DNA of 11,098 bases from Akkermansiaceae bacterium. Lineage in GTDB: Bacteria; Verrucomicrobiota; Verrucomicrobiia; Verrucomicrobiales; Akkermansiaceae. The DNA is taken from contig JARFRT010000486.1 of NCBI GenBank assembly GCA_029287105.1, positions 1 through 11,098 of the forward strand. The letters run 5' to 3'. Numbering within the stretch: the stretch's first letter is position 1; the number at the start of each line of letters is the position of its first letter. A program made the translations under genes and the position numbers. The notes under the pieces were generated by a model that was given only the letters and a program-made list of their open reading frames with translations, ran no database searches and had not been told where the DNA came from. Shown piece by piece: positions 1-6,619 of the stretch.

Positions 1-44
1 GCGCAATAGAGGGACTATTTAGATGCGAGAAGAATGAGTCAACT

Positions 45-81
45 AGTAATTTCCTGTAATTTTCAGTAATTTCCTGTAATT
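45..81. repeat. Phased GTAAT repeat, four units at 10-bp spacing
   Basis: GTAAT occurs at 46-50, 56-60, 66-70 and 76-80, exactly 10 bp apart. Seen another way, a 17-nt unit AGTAATTTCCTGTAATT occurs twice with a 20-bp period (45-61 and 65-81). A short inverted pair, GAGTC at 36-40 and GACTC at 83-87, flanks the array. Spacing of about one helical turn would put all units on one face of the DNA, as in a multi-site protein-binding region, but no known site was recognised. Confidence 0.6.
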
Positions 82-214
82 CGACTCTTGGTGACGATTT
101 TACTTTGGTATAGGCCACTGCTCTAGTTTTCAGACCAGCAAAACTTTGATGATCCCAGATTCTCAGAGATAGGGCTTGATGTTTTTCTGCAAGTCGTTTG
201 ATGACTTGGCGGGC

Positions 215-244
215 TGTGCGAAAAGCTCTGTAGGAAGCTTTTCA
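215..244. repeat. Imperfect repeat copy A, hairpin part
   Basis: This segment matches 3031-3061 in the same orientation: both begin TGTGCG, contain AAAG and CTGT, and end AGCTTTTCA, with one length difference between them. Within copy A, GAAAAGCT (220-227) and AGCTTTTC (236-243) form a perfect 8-bp stem around an 8-nt loop. It could act as a weak hairpin terminator for the leftward VCBS transcript, but only four T residues follow the stem, so I list it as a repeat. Confidence 0.5.
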
Positions 245-301
245 ACAAGCTCATTGCACGATGAGCAGGCATGAAAGGCCCGCGACCTCCTTCACCACCA
301 C

Positions 302-320
302 CTGATGGGCAACGCAGCTA
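302..320. repeat. Imperfect repeat copy A, 19-nt core
   Basis: The 19 nt here match 3068-3086 at 18 of 19 positions (consensus CTGATGRGCAACGCAGCTA) in the same orientation. The core lies 57 nt to the right of the hairpin part of copy A but only 6 nt from it in copy B, so the copies differ by an insertion or deletion. GATGAGCA also occurs at 260-267, inside the extra segment of copy A. Confidence 0.6.
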
Positions 321-396
321 GGGCGTCTTCTTCGGGAAGCTTAGCCCATGCCCTCAACCTGTGCTTGGAATTGTCCCGCCCCACCCCAGGCAATGG

Positions 397-969
397 TTAT
401 GGGCGCACCAGCACCAACTCGCGTCTGACCTGCACGCCCTCGCGCCGAGTGACCTCGCGCTTCACCGTGCCGTCTGCGAGGCGAAGGGGGGGCCAGTGGA
501 CCTCGACAGTGACTGCGGCATCGGATCGGCCGAGGCCAAAGGTGACCACCTCCGGCCCCTGCGAGAGGTAAGCCGACCCACAGGTCACCTCGCGGATCTG
601 GGTGCCCGCAGCGGAGGTCACCACGATCCGCGACCCGATGACATTCCGCCCCGGGAGCCCCTTAAGACGCACCTTGAGCCAGTGATTCCCGCTTCCTGCG
701 ACGTTGCGGTAGACCTGGACGGGCCCGTGCATCGTGCTGACCACGATGTCCTCGTCGCCGTCGCCGTCGAGATCGCCCACGCCCAGTCCCCTGGAATCGA
801 GGATCGAATCGCAGCCTGCGACCCAGCCAATCTCGTAGAACCGCCCGCCCTCGTTCCGGTGGAGGAGGTTGTGCTCGCGTCCGTTGAGGCTTTTGTTCCC
901 GATGCGGAAATCGTCGAGCTGCTTTTCCCTGCTGTTGTAGTACGACACGGTACTATTCCAGTAGCTTGG
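397..969 (-). pseudogene. C-terminal part of the VCBS/ASPIC protein, cut off by an in-frame TGA
   Basis: This is the same reading frame as the gene at 970-2697, continuing without any shift after the TGA at 970-972. It encodes 190 more codons before a TAA stop. Visible in it are one more calcium-type loop (DLDGDGDED, 642-650 in full-protein numbering) and an ASPIC/UnbV domain at about 687-735, with REVTCGSAYLSQ, a conserved FGLG and a closing VEVHWP. This domain normally ends such proteins, so the segment is the true C-terminus of one polypeptide. A GTG at 946-948 could in principle restart translation, but nothing like a Shine-Dalgarno marks it. The intact frame suggests a recent nonsense mutation, an assembly error or readthrough; I cannot tell which. 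Confidence 0.8.
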
Positions 970-972
970 TCA
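970..972 (-). other. In-frame TGA interrupting the VCBS/ASPIC frame
   Basis: The codon reads TGA on the minus strand (TCA on plus) at codon 576, after ...GESAEDT and before PSYWNSTV. The next base is C, a context often considered leaky for UGA. Both sides are in one frame and together make the expected domain order, so this is a single nonsense codon, not a frameshift. Confidence 0.9.
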
Positions 973-2697
973 TGTGTCCTCCGCGCTCTCCCCGGTAATG
1001 AATCCGTTGCAGGTGTAAAAGTCCAGATCGCCGTCGAGATCGAAATCGATGGGCACGGCGGAGAAGGCCCAGTGGGCGACATCGAGTCCCACCTCCTTGG
1101 CCACGTCGCGGAAGGTGCCGTCGCCCTGGTTAATGAAGAGGCTGTTCCCCGCGGTCGATTTCTTCAACTCACGGATCACCAGCGGGCGGATCATGCGCTG
1201 CAGCCCGGTGACGGGGAAGCGCCGGTCGTCGAACATCCAGCTGGTGCCGGAAGTCATTTTGCTAATGTGGATGTCGAGGTCGCCGTCGTTGTCAACGTCG
1301 CACCAACTCGCGCTCATGCTGAAACCCCGGTCCTTGAGCCCCCGTTGCCTTCCCTCCTCGCGGAAGTGGCCATGGCCGTCGTTCACGTAGAGGTGGTCGC
1401 GCATGAGGTCGTTTCCGACCATGAGGTCGGGATCGCCGTCGTTGTCAAAATCGCCGAATGAGCAGACCAGGGAAAGCCCCTTCTCTTTGGCCAGGCCCCG
1501 TGCGGATGTCTCGTCCACGAAGTGCCCGGCTCCGTCGTTAATATACAACCGGTTGGCGGCCCCGTTGGTTAGCGAACCCGAGTCATTTTTCCACTCGACG
1601 AGGGGCTTGAGGTAGCCGGCGACTACCAGGTCGAGGTCGCCATCCAGATCCACATCGGCCGCGCAGGCGCTGGTGTCGGTCACGAGGTCACCAGCCGCCC
1701 CGCCGGCATCAGGAGCTTCCTTGAATCGTTGCCCGCCGTGGTTGATCAGGAGGACGTTGGGCTGGCGGGTGTTCACGATGTAAATGTCCTTGAGGCCGTC
1801 GCCGGTGAAATCGACCACCAGCGCGGAATGGCCGAGGCCCGGGTGGTCGGTGCCTGCGACTGAGGAGACCTCTCGGTAATAGCCTGACCCCCCATTGAGA
1901 AACAAGCGGTTCTCGATCCCGTTGACCAAATGGATGTCGAGGTCGCCATCGCCCTCGACATCGATCAGGGTGACGCCACTGCCGATATTGGCCCCTTGGA
2001 TGCCTGCCATGAATGGGGACGAGTTGTCTTCTTTGAAATCTTGCTGCATATTAACCCCGATCCGGGAGCTGACTTCCTCGAAAAGCAGGCGCTTGGAGCT
2101 GGCCTCGCTCCAGTCGCTGAGGGCATGGCGCAGTATCTTCCAGGGTGCGGAGGTGGAAGTGCGGGCGACATCCCAGTGCCAGACCCCGCGGTAGGAGTGG
2201 CGTCGGCCCGCGCTGCTCCCGCTGGCCTCGGCCCAGAGTTCGACGTGAGCTGCCAGATCTCCGTTCATATCCAGTTTGCGAAACCAGACCTGGGCGCGGT
2301 CCCGTTTTCCGAGCTTGGATGACATCGAGCTAAGGAATGCGGAGAGCTGGGGCGCGGGGAGTTGGGCGGCGTCCGTGTGCCTTACCTCGACACCTTGCCC
2401 GCTGGAGACCAGCGGCAGCTCCCATTTGCCGGGTGCCGAAAAATCGACGCCGCTGTAGAGTGTCCGCAGGCCATCGATATCTCCGGTCTCCAGCGCCTTG
2501 GCGTAGCTGCTTTTGAGGGTATCGATCCCGTAGGAGGCCACGGGCACGGTCAACTTTCCGGGTTTCTTGCCGAGCCCGCTGGACGAGCAGAACGAGAGAA
2601 GAGGGACGCTGCTGGCAAGCAGGATTAAACCCGCAATTCTGGCGAGTTTGGGAAGAGTGGGTTTTTCGCCGGTTTGGGCGGGGATTGATGTGGTCAT
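970..2697 (-). CDS. Exported VCBS/FG-GAP-repeat protein of the CRTAC1/ASPIC type, ended early by TGA
   Basis: A large extracytoplasmic repeat protein, 575 residues up to the TGA. It starts with an export signal: basic residues to about 20, then a hydrophobic run at 21-36 ending in Cys37. The sequence around that Cys is a poor lipobox, so lipid anchoring is uncertain. Residues 50-225 form an unrecognised domain. From 246 on there are six VCBS/FG-GAP loops of the D-x-D-x-D-G-D type (near 246, 296, 348, 416, 467 and 551), such as DFDNDGDPD and DVDNDGDLD, which typically bind calcium in a beta-propeller. A seventh loop and the ASPIC domain lie beyond the stop, giving 766 residues in all. I chose the ATG at 2695-2697 because the signal peptide follows it and a good promoter lies just upstream; the frame is open to 3009, but that extension has no recognisable protein character. 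The substrate or partner is unknown. Confidence 0.8.
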   Translation of the reverse strand: MTTSIPAQTGEKPTLPKLARIAGLILLASSVPLLSFCSSSGLGKKPGKLTVPVASYGIDTLKSSYAKALETGDIDGLRTLYSGVDFSAPGKWELPLVSSGQGVEVRHTDAAQLPAPQLSAFLSSMSSKLGKRDRAQVWFRKLDMNGDLAAHVELWAEASGSSAGRRHSYRGVWHWDVARTSTSAPWKILRHALSDWSEASSKRLLFEEVSSRIGVNMQQDFKEDNSSPFMAGIQGANIGSGVTLIDVEGDGDLDIHLVNGIENRLFLNGGSGYYREVSSVAGTDHPGLGHSALVVDFTGDGLKDIYIVNTRQPNVLLINHGGQRFKEAPDAGGAAGDLVTDTSACAADVDLDGDLDLVVAGYLKPLVEWKNDSGSLTNGAANRLYINDGAGHFVDETSARGLAKEKGLSLVCSFGDFDNDGDPDLMVGNDLMRDHLYVNDGHGHFREEGRQRGLKDRGFSMSASWCDVDNDGDLDIHISKMTSGTSWMFDDRRFPVTGLQRMIRPLVIRELKKSTAGNSLFINQGDGTFRDVAKEVGLDVAHWAFSAVPIDFDLDGDLDFYTCNGFITGESAEDT

Positions 2698-2779
2698 TGG
2701 TTGTCTCTTTTGGTTGCGCAGAGCGATATGGGCTTGCCCTGCCCCCCAGGAAGAATTCCGTGAGGAGGGGCGCGCGCCG

Positions 2780-2807
2780 ATTTTATTTCCATGCCCCTCG
2801 CTGTCAA
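2780..2807 (-). promoter_or_regulatory. Sigma70-type promoter for the VCBS gene
   Basis: On the minus strand a perfect TTGACA (complement of 2802-2807) is followed after 16 nt by TAAAAT (complement of 2780-2785), which matches TATAAT at five of six positions. Transcription would begin near 2773, giving a leader of about 75 nt before the ATG at 2697. A palindrome, GGCGCGCGCC (2769-2778), sits at the expected start of the transcript. The position supports the shorter start chosen for the gene. Confidence 0.6.
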
Positions 2808-3026
2808 TACGAAATAGAACCATCGATTCCGGTTTCGACAGATTTGAAGTGCCGTCATTCATCCGCAATCGCGCTTGAAAGCCGGGCTTGGTCGTTAGAA
2901 TCATCCGGCATGTAGCATGTCTGCCCCACCCGTGGTGTTCCAGAGGGGGGCAAAACCCGCCTCGCCAAACGCGGCGATTGCTTTGCTGTCTCATCGGTGT
3001 GCCTATCAAGAGCCACTACGACGGTC

Positions 3027-3086
3027 GCGTTGTGCGGAAAGTGCCTGTCCGCAGCTTTTCATTGTCTCTGATGAGCAACGCAGCTA
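3027..3086. repeat. Imperfect repeat copy B with nested inverted repeats
   Basis: This copy contains the counterparts of 215-244 (at 3031-3061) and of 302-320 (at 3068-3086). It has nested symmetry: an outer pair GCGTTG (3027-3032) and CAACGC (3076-3081), and an inner stem TGCGGA (3033-3038) and TCCGCA (3048-3053) with a 9-nt loop. With copy A it brackets the VCBS gene in direct orientation. I could not fit the integron attC consensus ends to it. Confidence 0.5.
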
Positions 3087-3120
3087 AACCACCTTTTTGC
3101 TGCTACTTTACAAACACGTT

Positions 3121-3915
3121 CTAGCTGGAAATGATACGTGTGCCGGTGACCACGCCATCGGCGAAGAAGCGGGTCAATATTCCTTCGGTGTGGGCGCTGC
3201 CTATCCAGCAGCTTTCGCAGCTCTGGCTAGCCTCCAGGGCAAAGCGGATTTTTGCGCGCATACCGCCGCTTACGTCTTCCCTGTCACTAGGGCCAAAAAG
3301 TGCCGGATTCTCGAGGTCGTTGATGCCGATTTTGTCGAGTATGAGAGGCTTGGCCAATGGGTCGTGCCGGGTGGAATACACTCCAGGGACGTCGGAGAGG
3401 AAGATCAAGTGTTGCGCGCCAAGTTCCCTGGCGAGCACGGCGGCAATGACATCGCTGGAGAGAACCTTGAAACTTCCATCTTCCGTAGTAACCATGTCGC
3501 CATAGAGTACGGGCATGACACCATTAAGGAGAAGGCTGGAGAGGTGGTCGCGAGCTGTGGTGCCGGAGAGGCCGGAAAATTCTCGATTGAAGATCATGGC
3601 AGGATCGACTCCGAGTGATGGTAATCCAAGATCGAGCTGTAGTTCGATGAGGCGTTGGTTGAGTGAGCGCAACTGTCTGTGAATTCCGCAAGAGACAAGG
3701 GATTTTTCTTTGGGCAGCAAGCCGGTATCAACAAAGCCATGCTGGTGCGCCGCAGGTTTGCCCACGGCTCCCGTACCGTGAACCAGGAGGACGTCAGTGG
3801 GTAGCGAAGCTATTTCCTGGGTGAGTCTCCGGGCTGTTTCGATGTTAAGTCCGTCAGGACCATGGGGATCAGTGATGGCGGCCCCCCCTAGCTTGATTAC
3901 GCTGAGTGGTTTCAT
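3121..3915 (-). CDS. Amino-acid-kinase-fold enzyme, isopentenyl phosphate kinase/FomA-like
   Basis: A 264-residue small-molecule kinase, the usual length for this family. It shows the N-terminal KLGGAAIT (8-15) of isopentenyl phosphate kinase (IPK), a glycine-rich HGTGAVGK (46-53), YGD (138-140), the nucleotide-site DVPGVY (175-180) and DVSGGMRAK (214-222). IPK phosphorylates isopentenyl phosphate to the diphosphate; the related FomA phosphorylates fosfomycin. Two expected residues look changed: the His ending GxFGH in characterised IPKs, which contacts the substrate phosphate, is Lys53, and the Lys that usually follows ITD is Pro17. The true substrate is therefore open. The ATG overlaps the TGA of the LolA-like gene by 4 nt, so translation is probably coupled and the enzyme belongs to the transporter operon. 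It is the last gene before a 423-bp spacer. I am sure of the superfamily, less so of the subfamily. Confidence 0.7.
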   Translation of the reverse strand: MKPLSVIKLGGAAITDPHGPDGLNIETARRLTQEIASLPTDVLLVHGTGAVGKPAAHQHGFVDTGLLPKEKSLVSCGIHRQLRSLNQRLIELQLDLGLPSLGVDPAMIFNREFSGLSGTTARDHLSSLLLNGVMPVLYGDMVTTEDGSFKVLSSDVIAAVLARELGAQHLIFLSDVPGVYSTRHDPLAKPLILDKIGINDLENPALFGPSDREDVSGGMRAKIRFALEASQSCESCWIGSAHTEGILTRFFADGVVTGTRIISS

Positions 3916-4718
3916 GGTGCGGACACGTGTTTCATGGCATTCAGAGTGAAGGCGGAGTCGTCATAGTTGACGGTTTTGTGGCTGACGCCCTCCAGAATTG
4001 TGGTGCGAGATGTAGTGGGGGTGCTGACGGTGAATTTTTTGACACCATATCGGCCATTGCGTAGCTTGACTACTTTGTCAGCCACGATGACACGGGCTAG
4101 TTTTTTGTTAGGTAGGAATTTTTCTATTCTGACAGCAACGCGTTTTTGGTTGTCGATCCAGCACACGATTAATCCGTATATGGGGGTGTCGGTCTCGTTC
4201 GGTCTTGATTCAATGACGACACAGGGTGTTTTATCGACGGTGGCTGTTCCTCGCTGACGTTGATTGGGCCACTCGAGGAAGTTTTGGTTCAAGTCTTCCA
4301 GGCACATGGCACTTCCAAATAAAGGTAGGTTCAATTCTTTCTTGGAAATGGATCTGATCCGGCCGCTTGCGTCTGAAAGTGCAGCACTTGAAAATTGACC
4401 GTTTTTTCTGCGGATTAAGATGCTTTCTCCTTTGCGGCTTTTAGGGTAGATGATTTGACAGAGTAATTCATTGGTGTCCCTAACATTTCTACCTTTCATG
4501 TGAAGTTGGAGAGTTTGTTTTCCTTTTTGATCCACGATTTCCATGCGCAGTCTGGCATAGAAGCCGCCGCTGGGGGGCGGGCGCAGACTGGCTGCAAATT
4601 GAGCGACGGTTTCTGCCTGCGTTGTAATGCAGCCCAGCATTAGAGCCAGACATATTACCACGATGGGTGCCCGTGGCGCTGACCAAAGCAGCCCGTTTTC
4701 TAGAGAGGATGGTTTCAT
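3912..4718 (-). CDS. LolA-like periplasmic lipoprotein-sorting family protein
   Basis: A 268-residue exported protein of the outer-membrane lipoprotein-sorting (LolA_like) type. Such proteins have a LolA-type beta fold that shelters lipid groups and are often encoded beside MacB-like ABC permeases. The N-terminus has a basic start and a hydrophobic segment at 19-34, ending in a possible signal-peptidase cut after TTQA (35); Cys30 in MLGC is a less convincing lipoprotein site. Family features include IIYPKSRKGESILIRRK (89-105), the NLPLFGSA segment (130-137) with the following ED, and a second half carrying PIYGLIVCWID (179-189), then KLARV and a VKKFTV strand. Its start lies 3 nt after the permease stop, and its stop overlaps the kinase start. 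It probably receives or hands on the substrate of the adjacent ABC transporter. The cargo is not known and need not be lipoproteins. Confidence 0.7.
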   Translation of the reverse strand: MKPSSLENGLLWSAPRAPIVVICLALMLGCITTQAETVAQFAASLRPPPSGGFYARLRMEIVDQKGKQTLQLHMKGRNVRDTNELLCQIIYPKSRKGESILIRRKNGQFSSAALSDASGRIRSISKKELNLPLFGSAMCLEDLNQNFLEWPNQRQRGTATVDKTPCVVIESRPNETDTPIYGLIVCWIDNQKRVAVRIEKFLPNKKLARVIVADKVVKLRNGRYGVKKFTVSTPTTSRTTILEGVSHKTVNYDDSAFTLNAMKHVSAP

Positions 4719-4721
4719 TTT

Positions 4722-5846
4722 CTACTGGCTGCGCAGTGCTTCAGCGGGGGTAATTCCCGACCCCTTCCATGCTGGATATACGCCACTGAGGAGGCCGACT
4801 ATAATAGAGATGCCAAAGGCGGCAAGTAATAAGTCGGGACCCATATAGGGCTCCATCACTCCTTTGAATTGAACGCTTGTGCCGATGCCTTTGAGTGTTA
4901 CAACACCAAGGATTAGGCCGATAATACAGCCGAGTGCCGACAGGAGCATGGATTCTAACAATATTAAGGAGATGATGCGTGACCGTCGCCAGCCTATGGC
5001 GGAAAGGATTCCGATTTCACGTTTGCGTTCGAACACGGACATCAGCATGGTATTCATCACGCCTAGTGCTCCCATTGCCAGGGCGAGCATTGATGTTGCA
5101 AGGCTTCCCATTTGGGCAACTTTGAAGCTCCTCGTGCTACTGAGTGTTTTGCCCGAAGGGTTTGCTTGCAGTTTTGGGAATCGGCTGGTGATGTCTTGAC
5201 ACACGGCCTCAACAACGGCTTCATCGCTGGCATCTTGAAGTCGGATGTTTACGAAGTTGATTCTGCCTTCATTGCCTGTTGTCTTTTGGAGCCATGCGAG
5301 GGAGAGGAGGATGCTGTTGTTTTCGATCATGGCACCGCCGTCAGCAATGCCAACGACTTCAAACTCTTCGAGTTCGATAAGGATCATGTCACCGATCTTT
5401 TTATTAAGGGAATCGGCAGCGTCGGTGCCGAGCACAACAGCTTTCTCATCAGCATTGGCAGGTAGGCGGCCGTGTTGAATTTCCAGATGCTCCCAGCCGA
5501 ACCCGCTAAGTTGTCTTCCTGAAACGATCATCATAGGGGCTTCCTCGACGCTGAGCATTTGTAAGAGTGTCGCAGAGGTGGATTTTACCTGTGGGATACG
5601 CATCAGTTTTTTTTCCACGGAGTCATCAATCAGGCTGGTCATCGGGCTGCCGCCCCCTTTGCTTACGACAATATCAATGCCTCTGACTGAAGCCGATTTT
5701 TCCCAGGTTTTGTTCAACCCCATGGACAGGCCGCTGATGGAAACGATTGCAGTAATACCCAGGGCGATACCGAGCACGGTGAAGGTTGTTCTGACCGGCC
5801 TGTTTGTTAGATTTCGCCAGGCGATGGGCGCGAGTGATAGCTTCAT
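4722..5846 (-). CDS. MacB/LolC-type ABC transporter permease (FtsX family)
   Basis: A 374-residue inner-membrane permease with the typical MacB/LolCDE layout. It has one membrane segment near 20-44, a large periplasmic MacB_PCD-type domain (about 45-245), then three membrane segments near 247-270, 292-320 and 338-358. The FtsX signature ERKREIGILSAIGWRR (273-288) and a C-terminal YPAWKGSGITPAEALR (357-372) are clear. This family does not pump cargo through a channel; it uses ATP hydrolysis in the cytoplasm to drive movements of the periplasmic domain, as in lipoprotein release or export. The ATG overlaps the TGA of the ATPase gene by 4 nt. AAGG just before the start is a weak ribosome site. 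Only one permease gene is present, so a homodimer is likely, as in MacB, unlike the LolC/LolE pair. Confidence 0.85.
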   Translation of the reverse strand: MKLSLAPIAWRNLTNRPVRTTFTVLGIALGITAIVSISGLSMGLNKTWEKSASVRGIDIVVSKGGGSPMTSLIDDSVEKKLMRIPQVKSTSATLLQMLSVEEAPMMIVSGRQLSGFGWEHLEIQHGRLPANADEKAVVLGTDAADSLNKKIGDMILIELEEFEVVGIADGGAMIENNSILLSLAWLQKTTGNEGRINFVNIRLQDASDEAVVEAVCQDITSRFPKLQANPSGKTLSSTRSFKVAQMGSLATSMLALAMGALGVMNTMLMSVFERKREIGILSAIGWRRSRIISLILLESMLLSALGCIIGLILGVVTLKGIGTSVQFKGVMEPYMGPDLLLAAFGISIIVGLLSGVYPAWKGSGITPAEALRSQ

Positions 5847-6565
5847 GCCTTGTTCAATTGGTTTTTCTCATTCGAAATGATTTGTCCATCCATCATATGG
5901 ATTTCACGGCTGGCATAGGATGCAATTTTGGCATCATGTGTGACCATGACGATGACGATCCCTTCACGTTGGTGAAGCTCGCTTAATAGTTCCATGACAT
6001 GAATTGCGTTTTCGGAGTCGAGGTTTCCCGTCGGCTCATCGGCAAGTATCACACGGGGTTGGTTTGCCAGTGCCCTAGCTATGGCAACCCGTTGTTTTTC
6101 CCCTCCGGATAGTTCGCTGGGGAGATGCCCTGCGCGCTTTTCCAACCCCACGGATTTGAGCAGTTCAAGGCCTCGAGTGACTCGTTCAGCCCGTGACCAT
6201 GGCATCTCGAGCATGGGCATTTGAATATTTTCCAGTGCGGTAAATGTCGGAAGGAGATGAAATTCTTGAAACACCAGTCCGAGTTCACGAGAACGGTATT
6301 TGATTCGGTCGAAGTGATGATCGAACGGGGTGTTTTGGTACTTGATTGAGCCTCCGTCGGGTTGCTCAAGTGTTGCGATCAAACTTAGCAAAGTCGATTT
6401 TCCTGATCCGCTGGGACCGCGGATGACGAGGAAATCGTTGTCGGCTACGGAAAGGTTAACTCCTCTTAGGGCCTTGATTTTTCCATGGTTATAACTGCGG
6501 CATAGATCACTAATTTCATAGATCCAGCGTGGTCGCTCTGTGTTCGAGTTAAGCGGATCGATCAT
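5843..6565 (-). CDS. LolD/MacB-type ABC transporter ATPase
   Basis: A 240-residue cytoplasmic ATPase that powers the adjacent FtsX-type permease. All nucleotide-binding motifs are intact: Walker A GPSGSGKST (50-58), Q-loop Gln100 in VFQEFHLLP, signature LSGGEKQRVAIARAL (152-166), Walker B VILADEPTGNLD (172-183) and switch His210 in VTHD. The wording around Walker B is typical of the LolD/MacB/FtsE group. The start is the first ATG of the frame; no Shine-Dalgarno precedes it (the purine-rich run nearby, AGGAGG around 6580, is on the other strand), so the start is less certain than the rest. It is 54 nt downstream of the alcohol dehydrogenase gene. It may share a transcript with that gene or have its own weak promoter; I saw no good one. 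It is the first gene of the transporter-kinase block. Confidence 0.9.
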   Translation of the reverse strand: MIDPLNSNTERPRWIYEISDLCRSYNHGKIKALRGVNLSVADNDFLVIRGPSGSGKSTLLSLIATLEQPDGGSIKYQNTPFDHHFDRIKYRSRELGLVFQEFHLLPTFTALENIQMPMLEMPWSRAERVTRGLELLKSVGLEKRAGHLPSELSGGEKQRVAIARALANQPRVILADEPTGNLDSENAIHVMELLSELHQREGIVIVMVTHDAKIASYASREIHMMDGQIISNEKNQLNKA

Positions 6566-6619
6566 GGGCCCGAAATTAGGAGGTTGTTGTGTGGGTTGAC
6601 AAGCATAATCAATCTTGTG

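Larger units (their letters stand above)
1..396. other. Intergenic stretch left of the VCBS gene, no convincing gene
   Basis: No reading frame here looks like a real gene. The stretch follows the stop codon of the VCBS/ASPIC gene (TAA, complement of 397-399) and extends past the left edge. It holds a 10-bp-phased GTAAT array at 46-80, a perfect 8-bp inverted repeat at 220-243, and two segments (215-244 and 302-320) that recur upstream of the VCBS gene. I see no strong U-tracted terminator for the VCBS gene. Confidence 0.7.
2698..3120. other. Intergenic spacer between the kinase and VCBS genes
   Basis: No gene is supported here. The VCBS frame stays open to 3009, but its translation in this part resembles no protein I know and contains the promoter. 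From left to right the spacer holds that promoter (2780-2807), a direct GCATGT pair (2908-2919), several short G+C-rich inverted repeats (for example TGCCCC near 2922 with GGGGCA near 2950) and repeat copy B (3027-3086). The mix of short palindromes suggests a non-coding repeat element. No strong terminator follows the kinase stop. Confidence 0.6.

Noticed and set aside
123..272. A 49-residue minus-strand frame preceded by AAGGAGGT
   Set aside because: The Shine-Dalgarno-like site is about 12 nt from the ATG, the frame runs through the repeat hairpin, and the peptide (rich in S, P, H) looks like no known protein. It remains only a weak possibility.
361..1461. A 366-codon open frame on the plus strand opposite the VCBS gene
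   Set aside because: It is antisense to a gene with clear repeat and ASPIC motifs. Its translation is low-complexity (rich in V, A, E, H), as expected from the complement of repeated Asp/Gly codons, and shows no domain.
2698..3009. N-terminal extension of the VCBS gene to an ATG at 3009
   Set aside because: The extra 104 residues resemble no protein and precede a standard signal peptide. A TTGACA/TAAAAT promoter lies inside the extension, so the start at 2697 is preferred.
3027..3086. Integron attC site
   Set aside because: The nested inverted repeats are suggestive, but the conserved GTTRRRY/RYYYAAC ends do not fit either copy and no integrase gene is visible.
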